Shown here piece after piece: positions 59,393-64,000 of a DNA stretch of 64,000 nt. The stretch is from contig NZ_LN831051.1 of NCBI RefSeq assembly GCF_001457635.1, positions 1,302,001 through 1,366,000 on the forward strand. The letters run 5' to 3'. The DNA comes from Streptococcus pneumoniae (GTDB taxonomy: Bacteria > Bacillota > Bacilli > Lactobacillales > Streptococcaceae). Positions within the stretch are counted from its first letter, which is position 1; every line of letters begins with the position of its first letter. Both the position numbers and the translations under genes were made by a program. The notes below the pieces were generated by a model. That model was not told where the DNA came from. It searched no databases and saw only the letters and a program-made list of their open reading frames with translations.

Positions 59393-59626
59393 ATGGCTGA
59401 ACGATTTTGGGAGAACTTGTCCATTATTTTGGCTGAAAGAAATATTAGCTGGATTGAGTTAACCAGAAAAATGTTTGCGGGAGAGTTTCACTATCCAAGT
59501 GAATTGAATCGTTTGTATCAAAAGATACACCACTACAAGATGGAACAACGAATGCCTCAAAGTCCATGGGTAGAAAGGATTGTGCAGGTATTAGATTTAG
59601 ATTATGAAGATTTATTTCGGAGGTAA
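59393..59626 (+). CDS. Small HTH-like mobile-element protein
   Basis: 77 aa. The pattern FWENLSIILAERNISWIELTRKMF...YPSELNRLYQKIHHYKME...SPWVERIVQVLDLDYEDLFRR resembles a Cro/C1-type helix-turn-helix protein (LDLDYEDLFRR is the common last helix of that fold), although the middle is atypical. A DNA-binding role is likely but unproven. RBS AAAGGAG; the protease gene starts two bases after its stop. Confidence 0.65.
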   Translation: MAERFWENLSIILAERNISWIELTRKMFAGEFHYPSELNRLYQKIHHYKMEQRMPQSPWVERIVQVLDLDYEDLFRR

Positions 59627-59628
59627 CT

Positions 59629-60216
59629 ATGAAAAGAATAATTCCAGTTTATATATTCCAACAAGTAAATGTCTTATTGGTATCCCTATACTTACTGAAA
59701 TTGCTTTGTATTGGTGAGTTAACCATACTACAGATTCTCTATTGTGCGTCGCTCATTTCTTTTTTATGGATGTATGGTCAACGAAAACAAGTGGTCAAGG
59801 TCAATATGAAAACTAGGATGAAATGGCTTGGTATTGGATTCGTTAGCCTACTGATTATAAGCCTATGTTTTAGTCTGATTCATGCTCAAGGAACCACGAA
59901 TCAAGCAAACTTAATTGGCCTTCAACATCAGGTTCCTTGGTTTTCATTTTTATTGTTCTTAATCAATGCGAGTATGGTTGAAGAATTTCTGTATCGAGAA
60001 ATTTTATGGAACTTGGTCAGAAAATTAGATATTCGAGTTGCTTTGACAAGTGTTTTATTTGCCTTAGTACATCATCCAGGAACCATTCTAGCTTGGTGTT
60101 TATATGTTTCACTTGGGATCTTTTTAGGGATGGTGCGCTATAAATCGGACTTATGGGGAAGTATGGGTCTACATTTGGTGTGGAACCTATCAGTCTATGT
60201 CTTATTTTTTCTTTAA
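59629..60216 (+). CDS. CPBP-family intramembrane metalloprotease
   Basis: 195 aa with about five or six membrane segments. Family motifs: SMVEEFLYREILWNLV near residue 113 (EExxxR), FALVHHPGT near 143 (HxxG-like) and GSMGLHLVWNL near 180 (second His). These CAAX-protease/bacteriocin-processing proteins give self-immunity or protein processing in Gram-positives; the target here is unknown. It ends the coupled gene chain; the abiE promoter follows. Confidence 0.85.
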   Translation: MKRIIPVYIFQQVNVLLVSLYLLKLLCIGELTILQILYCASLISFLWMYGQRKQVVKVNMKTRMKWLGIGFVSLLIISLCFSLIHAQGTTNQANLIGLQHQVPWFSFLLFLINASMVEEFLYREILWNLVRKLDIRVALTSVLFALVHHPGTILAWCLYVSLGIFLGMVRYKSDLWGSMGLHLVWNLSVYVLFFL

Positions 60217-60272
60217 TAATAGCTGGTCTGTCTTACGTATGGATTAATTTTGAAATAAAAAAACTAAATGAA

Positions 60273-60327
60273 TTGATTTTAAAGAAATAAAATGCTAACA
60301 TATATAGAAGATGTTAGCATTTTATTT
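60273..60327 (+). promoter_or_regulatory. abiE promoter with overlapping 17-bp inverted repeat
   Basis: -35 TTGATT (60273-60278), 17-base spacer, extended -10 TGCTAACAT ending at 60301. A perfect 17-bp inverted repeat (60285-60301 and 60311-60327, 9-base loop) covers the -10 and the start of transcription. This is the expected place for an operator bound by the AbiEi antitoxin. Confidence 0.7.
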
Positions 60328-60345
60328 CTAAGAAAGGAGAATGGT

Positions 60346-60936
60346 ATGGTTGATAAAAGAGAGAAACTGATGAACTCTTTCAATCAGTATGGTTTTTTAA
60401 CTTTTAAACAAGTAATAGATGAAAATTTACACTACAAAACCTTATTAAAAATGGTTACAGAAGGAAAAATCGATGCTGAAGAAAAAGGGTTATATCGCTT
60501 ACCTGATATTTATTTAGATGAGTGGTTTGTCATTCAGTATCGATTTCCAAAAGGAATCTTTTCTTTGGAGACAGCACTTTGGTTACATGGTTTATCTTTG
60601 ACTATCCCTTTTAACATGACAATGAGTTTTCCTTATGGTACGAATACCAAAAACATTAAGGAAGCAGATATATGTCCTATTATCTTACGCTCTCACTATA
60701 GTGAAGGAATTATTGAAATAGAGCGTCTTCCTGGTCAATTTATTAAAGTTTATGAAATTGAACGAGTTTTGGTTGAATGTCTAAGACCAGTTCATCAGGT
60801 GGATCTTCAAATTATTGCACCAGCGTTTAAGAAATATTTTCAACAGAATCAAATTCATTTACACAAATTATTTTATTATGCCCAACTATTTAAAGTAACT
60901 GATAAGTTACAATCTTATACGGAGGTGCTATCTTAA
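60346..60936 (+). CDS. abiEi: AbiEi-type antitoxin / transcriptional regulator
   Basis: 196 aa from ATG 60346 (AAAGGAG upstream); a longer frame from 60292 would start inside the inverted repeat and is rejected. The N-terminus (DKREKLMNSFNQYGFLTFKQVIDENLHYKTLLKMVTEGKI) is a winged helix; the rest (SLETALWLHGLS, EIERVLVECLRP) matches the AbiEi family. AbiEi represses its own operon and counters AbiEii in a type IV toxin-antitoxin pair that aborts phage infection. It overlaps the toxin gene by one base (TAATG). Confidence 0.88.
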   Translation: MVDKREKLMNSFNQYGFLTFKQVIDENLHYKTLLKMVTEGKIDAEEKGLYRLPDIYLDEWFVIQYRFPKGIFSLETALWLHGLSLTIPFNMTMSFPYGTNTKNIKEADICPIILRSHYSEGIIEIERLPGQFIKVYEIERVLVECLRPVHQVDLQIIAPAFKKYFQQNQIHLHKLFYYAQLFKVTDKLQSYTEVLS

Positions 60937-61772
60937 TGTTTTCAAATGCGAATAGCTTTAAAGCAAAAATCAAAAATATTTCAAAAGATAAGGGAATTCC
61001 AGCTCAACAAGTACAACAACATTATTTAATTGAGCAAGTGTTAAAGCTGATTTCTACTAGTTCTTATAGAGATTCCTTCATTGTAAAAGGAGGGTATCTA
61101 ATAGGTCAAATGATTGGACTAGATAAGCGAACCACAATGGATTTAGATGTCACTCTGAAGGGAACCGAAATGAGCAGAGAAAATTTGATTGATATCTTTG
61201 AAGAGATTCTTTGTTCTAAAACTGATGGTTTTTCATTTTCAGTAGATAAGCTAGAACCTATTCGCCAAGATGATGAATATGGAGGATTTTCATTAAAATT
61301 AAATGCAACTTTTGATACATTAAAGGAGGTTGTTTTTATTGATATTACTACTGGTGATAAGATCACACCAAGAGAAATTACTTATTCAATGACTTCTATC
61401 TTTACTAATGAAAGCATCAAGATATGGACATATAATCTAGAAACTGTACTTGCTGAAAAGTTAGAAACAATCATTAGTAGGGGATTAGCTTCAACACGCC
61501 CACGTGATCGATATGATCTTTTCACCTTGTATAAACTTAGAAAAGAAGAGATTAATCTTGAAGTATTAAAAAATGCACTTGAAAATACAGCAAAAAAACG
61601 TAAAAGTAAAGATACTATTTATAATTGGGAAGAACAAGTGAGAGGAATTGAAATTTCTGATTATCAGAAAGAGCTATGGATTCGTTATCAACGCCAATTT
61701 AAGTATGCTAAAGATATCTCATTTGATAACTCTGTTCAGGTTATTAGGGAAATTATGCAACAAATATTTTAG
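60936..61772 (+). CDS. abiEii: AbiEii-type nucleotidyltransferase toxin
   Basis: 278 aa. Nucleotidyltransferase motifs: FIVKGGYLIGQMIG with TTMDLDVTL (the DxD-type metal site, about residues 48-74), and AEKLETIISRGLASTRPRDRYDLF (about 178-201). AbiEii-like toxins transfer nucleotides (for related MenT, to tRNA) and stop growth. All core motifs look intact, so the toxin is probably functional. RBS GGAGG lies in the abiEi end. Confidence 0.9.
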   Translation: MFSNANSFKAKIKNISKDKGIPAQQVQQHYLIEQVLKLISTSSYRDSFIVKGGYLIGQMIGLDKRTTMDLDVTLKGTEMSRENLIDIFEEILCSKTDGFSFSVDKLEPIRQDDEYGGFSLKLNATFDTLKEVVFIDITTGDKITPREITYSMTSIFTNESIKIWTYNLETVLAEKLETIISRGLASTRPRDRYDLFTLYKLRKEEINLEVLKNALENTAKKRKSKDTIYNWEEQVRGIEISDYQKELWIRYQRQFKYAKDISFDNSVQVIREIMQQIF

Positions 61773-61779
61773 TACAAAA

Positions 61780-61816
61780 GTAACTCATTCGTAAAGCAGT
61801 GAGTTGCTTTTTTTAT
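61780..61816 (+). terminator. Terminator after abiEii
   Basis: GTAACTCA pairs with TGAGTTGC (one G-T pair) around a 12-base loop, followed by TTTTTTT. Confidence 0.75.
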
Positions 61817-61861
61817 TCCAACAACCTCAAACATGTGATAAAAATTTCAACTACTCTTATC

Positions 61862-61867
61862 TATAAT
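61862..61867 (+). promoter_or_regulatory. Possible -10 of the structured leader
   Basis: TATAAT stands about 31 bases before the first helix of the leader; no good -35 was found. Confidence 0.4.
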
Positions 61868-61897
61868 AAAGCTACCTGTTCTTTGAAAATTGAATCC

Positions 61898-62027
61898 ACT
61901 CCGTCTTGATTAGCGTGCCTGTGTAAGTAGGGAATGAGAGTATTTCCCTGTGAAGGGCAACTGGCACAAGACGTGTGTGAGAATTTTCTAACAGACACGG
62001 AGTTTATCGTTTCCAGACTCAAACGAT
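61898..62027 (+). ncRNA. Candidate structured leader RNA with competing helices
   Basis: Helices visible: P1 ACTCCGT/ACGGAGT (61898-61904 with 61997-62003); P2 GTGCC/GGCAC (61915-61919 with 61963-61967); P3 AGGGAA/TTCCCT (61929-61934 with 61944-61949); P4 CGTGT/ACACG (61972-61976 with 61995-61999), which excludes P1; P5 ATCGTTT/AAACGAT (62006-62012 with 62021-62027). P5 ends about 10 bases before the RBS of the 73-aa gene. No known class recognised. Confidence 0.5.
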
Positions 62028-62054
62028 GCGACAAACTAGATAAAGGAGTTAATC

Positions 62055-62276
62055 ATGAAGGTAGTAAACTTGTATGATTTGAAACAAATGGGAAATAAAG
62101 GTGGTTGTACCATCCAATTGATTCATCACTTTCCTTTTGGTATGGGCTTAGGACATCTCAAAAAAGACTACATTGAATTTAAACGTGTTGGTATCTTTGA
62201 TGGGAAAGCAGTAGAAGTTACTCTTCGAGAACCTTATTCGAGAGATCTACTGCAGGTTGTCAAGTCAATAAAGTAA
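62055..62276 (+). CDS. Mobile-element protein, function unknown (73 aa)
   Basis: 73 aa with AAAGGAG upstream. It starts MKVVNLYDLKQMGNKGGCTI; the end (FKRVGIFDGKAVEVTLREPYSRDLLQVVKSIK) looks like a small beta-rich domain. It follows the structured leader and was probably the first gene of a longer ICE operon that has been lost. No family recognised. No terminator is seen after it. Confidence 0.65.
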   Translation: MKVVNLYDLKQMGNKGGCTIQLIHHFPFGMGLGHLKKDYIEFKRVGIFDGKAVEVTLREPYSRDLLQVVKSIK

Positions 62277-62505
62277 CTGACACCACGAGTATAATTATTA
62301 GAAACGTGGAATCTTATTAAATTTTATAATAAATATATTAAATGAAAAATTATTAGATATAAACTTATGTAATAAAACATTGAGGAAATAATAAAAATCT
62401 ATGGGTAATGTTCTGAAAGTACTTTTAGGTTAGGAGAGAAATATAATGATTTTTGAAAATTGATTCAAAAAATAGCGAATTGTAGAAAACGCTTAACAAA
62501 TGGTG
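62277..62505. other. AT-rich gap, no gene seen
   Basis: Very AT-rich, with no coding frame or repeat noticed. The last 30 bases hold a cre-like sequence (AGAAAACGCTTAAC, near 62483-62496) and then TATAAT at 62506-62511, which abuts the insertion-sequence remnant. This end may be the original upstream region of the nan genes. Confidence 0.4.
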
Positions 62506-62572
62506 TATAATAGACTTCCAGCGAAACAAAATATGCTACAATAAACCTATGAATTATAAAGCAACCTTATAC

Positions 62573-62855
62573 TCATCTGTCTTCACAAAGCATTCTAGTC
62601 CATCTCCGATTAACGATGGACTTTATCATCTCCTTCTCCAGTCCTTGTATGACATCTTCCAAAGTTCGAAAGGCTTTATTCTTAAATCCACGTTTACGAA
62701 TCTCTTTCCACACTTATTCAATGGGGTTCATTTCTGGTGTGTATGGAGGAATAAATGCAAAGCCAATATTAGTCGGAATCTTTAAGGCACTTGATTTATG
62801 CCATATAGCATTGTCCATAACGAATAAAAGATAATCATCTGGATAAGCTTGTGAA
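62573..62855 (-). pseudogene. IS630-Spn1-type transposase, C-terminal fragment
   Basis: Read on the minus strand: AYPDDYLLFVMDNAIWHKSS, ALKIPTNIGFAFIPPYTPEMNPIE, stop, VWKEIRKRGFKNKAF. DNAIWHKS and PYTPEMNPIE are DDE-3 motifs of IS630 transposases. A TAA at 62714-62716 replaces the residue after the catalytic Glu, and the 5' two thirds are missing. Confidence 0.85.
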
Positions 62856-62858
62856 AGC

Positions 62859-63122
62859 TTGGCTGACAGTGGTTATCAAGGGCTCATGAAGATATATCTT
62901 CAAGCACAAACTCCACGTAAATCCAGCAAACTCAAGCCGCTAACAGCTGAAGATAAAGCCTATAACCATGCGCTATCTAAGGAGAGAAGCAAGGTTGAGA
63001 ATATTTTTGCCAAAGTAAAAACGTTTAAAATGTTTTCAACAACCTATCGAAATCATCGTAAACGCTTCGGATTACGAATGAATTTGATTGCTGATATTAT
63101 CAATCATGAACTAGGATTCTAG
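62859..63122 (+). pseudogene. IS5/IS1381-type transposase, C-terminal fragment
   Basis: ADSGYQGL, then KERSKVENIFAKVKTFKMFS and HRKRFGLRMNLIADIINHEL: the end of a DDE transposase of the IS5 group (the Glu in KVEN is the third catalytic residue). It resembles IS1381 as I remember it. The 5' part is missing. It reaches the right end of the remnant. Confidence 0.78.
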
Positions 63123-63168
63123 TTTTGCAGGAAGTCTAATAAATGTATAAGAAAAAGGAGGAAAAAGG

Positions 63169-63867
63169 ATGTCACAGATTAGCAAAGAAGCCTTGATTGA
63201 GCAAATCAAAGATGGAATCATCGTTTCTTGTCAGGCTCTTCCTCATGAACCGCTTTATACAGAAGCGGGAGGGGTGATTCCCTTGCTGGTCAAAGCGGCT
63301 GAGCAAGGTGGAGCAGTCGGTATCCGAGCAAACAGTGTTCGCGATATCAAGGAAATTAAGGAAGTCACTAAACTTCCAATCATTGGGATTATCAAACGTG
63401 ATTATCCACCTCAGGAACCCTTCATCACGGCTACTATGAAAGAAGTTGATGAATTGGCAGAACTGGACATCGAGGTGATTGCTCTGGATTGTACCAAGCG
63501 TGAACGCTACGATGGTTTGGAAATTCAAGAGTTCATTCGTCAGGTTAAGGAGAAATATCCTAATCAGCTTTTGATGGCTGATACTAGTATCTTCGAAGAA
63601 GGGCTAGCAGCTGTAGAAGCAGGAATTGACTTTGTCGGAACAACCTTATCAGGCTACACATCCTACAGTCCAAAAGTAGACGGTCCAGATTTTGAATTGA
63701 TTAAGAAACTCTGTGATGCCGGTGTAGATGTCATTGCAGAAGGAAAAATTTATACACCAGAACAAGCCAAACAAATCCTTGAATATGGAGTGCGAGGAAT
63801 CGTTGTTGGTGGCGCTATTACTAGACCAAAAGAGATTACAGAACGTTTTGTAGCGGGATTAAAATAG
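63169..63867 (+). CDS. nanE: N-acetylmannosamine-6-phosphate 2-epimerase
   Basis: 232 aa, a (beta/alpha)8 enzyme. Starts with [22 protein letters not shown] (catalytic Lys near 80), [11 protein letters not shown] near 136, [11 protein letters not shown] near 158, and [20 protein letters not shown] near 189 are conserved. Converts ManNAc-6-P to GlcNAc-6-P in sialic acid use. RBS AAGGAGG. The native promoter region seems to have been displaced by the insertion-sequence remnant about 650 bases upstream; what now drives nanE is not evident. Confidence 0.95.
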   Translation: MSQISKEALIEQIKDGIIVSCQALPHEPLYTEAGGVIPLLVKAAEQGGAVGIRANSVRDIKEIKEVTKLPIIGIIKRDYPPQEPFITATMKEVDELAELDIEVIALDCTKRERYDGLEIQEFIRQVKEKYPNQLLMADTSIFEEGLAAVEAGIDFVGTTLSGYTSYSPKVDGPDFELIKKLCDAGVDVIAEGKIYTPEQAKQILEYGVRGIVVGGAITRPKEITERFVAGLK

Positions 63868-63890
63868 CATGCCAGAGTAAGAGGTGTAAT

Positions 63891-64000
63891 ATGAAAATTG
63901 ATGTTATAAATCATTTAGACTCACCAGGATTAGCTGGGATGATTTGTAGACGGATTAATAATAGAATTTTAGTTTATGGAGGTAGTTATTTCCCAAATAA
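63891..64000 (+). CDS. Probable NanM/mutarotase-like protein (3' end outside window)
   Basis: 36 codons to the right edge, with AAGAGGTG upstream and 23 bases after nanE. The segment DSPGLAGMICRRINNRILVYGGSYFP looks like the first kelch strand of the cyclically permuted mutarotase / N-acetylneuraminate epimerase family, whose proteins open with a similar ...GGANFP. Its place next to nanE supports a role in sialic acid handling. Too short for a firm call. Confidence 0.5.
   Translation, partial: MKIDVINHLDSPGLAGMICRRINNRILVYGGSYFPN

Larger units (their letters stand above)
62511..63138. mobile_element. Hybrid insertion-sequence remnant (IS630 part joined to IS5/IS1381 part)
   Basis: Ends are TAGACTTCCAGCGAAAC on the left and, in reverse complement, TAGACTTCCTGCAAAAC on the right (15 of 17 alike), with TA at both borders. 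Inside, the left half is the 3' part of an IS630-type transposase on the minus strand and the right half the 3' part of an IS5-type transposase on the plus strand, meeting near 62856. Neither half is complete, so it cannot move by itself. Confidence 0.82.

Noticed and set aside
60292..60345. 18-residue N-terminal extension of AbiEi
   Set aside because: It would start inside the inverted repeat and upstream of the likely transcription start; the ATG at 60346 has a proper RBS.
62215..62228. GTTACTCTT as a second attachment core
   Set aside because: Only nine bases match the rplL core and they lie inside the coding frame of the 73-aa gene; a chance match.
62549..62834. Plus-strand open frames over the left half of the insertion-sequence remnant
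   Set aside because: They are antisense to the recognisable IS630 transposase fragment.

Overview
The window is a stretch of low-GC Firmicute chromosome that I read as Streptococcus pneumoniae, or a very close mitis-group relative. The reasons are the BOX repeats (boxA-boxB-boxC) scattered between genes, IS630-Spn1-like and IS1381-like remnants, the gene order hemW...pst...murB-potABCD...alaS...aro/tyrA/pheA...psr-licD3...mecA-hom-thrB-msrAB...rplJ-rplL...nanE, and a lic3-type teichoic acid cluster. The species call is inference from gene order and repeats; no search was run.

Layout. 1-6000: a housekeeping run (3' end of hemW, acyl-ACP thioesterase, HAD phosphatase, membrane protein), then spx, a UPF0223 gene, an inositol-phosphatase-family gene and rsmF. 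6000-11500: the phosphate transporter operon pstS-C-A-B-B-phoU. 11500-16360: amino-acid binding lipoprotein, MocR-type regulator divergent from acetolactate decarboxylase, YhfC-type membrane protein, murB. 16360-20350: potABCD polyamine transporter behind a possibly structured leader. 20800-24240: T-box, LURP-one-like gene, alaS. 24280-28620: cytoplasmic alpha-amylase (minus strand, with a cre site), a two-gene ABC transporter and a small membrane protein. 28960-39330: rRNA methyltransferase rlmI, then shikimate and aromatic amino acid genes aroD-E-B-C-tyrA-ylbF and aroA-K-pheA-psr. 39600-45100: lic3-type cluster (LicD, two glycosyltransferases, polymerase, Wzz-like protein). 45200-54760: mecA, hom-thrB, a large BOX, msrAB, a heterodimeric ABC exporter, an MTA/SAH-deaminase-like amidohydrolase. 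54790-55950: L10 leader, rplJ, rplL.

56080-62280 is accessory DNA. It looks like the decayed left end of an integrative conjugative element of the kind that enters at the 3' end of rplL. It carries a tightly coupled gene chain: a 57-aa ORF, a repA-like gene broken by one TGA, a 33-aa membrane peptide, a C5-cytosine methyltransferase split by an exact 41-bp tandem duplication, two small proteins (one a cysteine-less relative of Spx), a small HTH-like protein and a CPBP membrane protease. After these come an AbiEi/AbiEii type IV toxin-antitoxin pair with an operator-like inverted repeat over its promoter, and a leader with competing hairpins before a 73-aa gene. No integrase, relaxase or type IV secretion gene is present. 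The island ends at a hybrid IS630/IS5 remnant that sits against a promoter-like sequence upstream of nanE (sialic acid catabolism). The window closes in a partial, probably NanM/mutarotase-like, gene.

Most interesting points: the reversible-looking 41-bp duplication in the methyltransferase; the competing-helix leader at 61898-62027; the Spx-like mobile-element protein without its redox CXXC; the abiE promoter/operator geometry; and a predicted leaderless transcript for rlmI.
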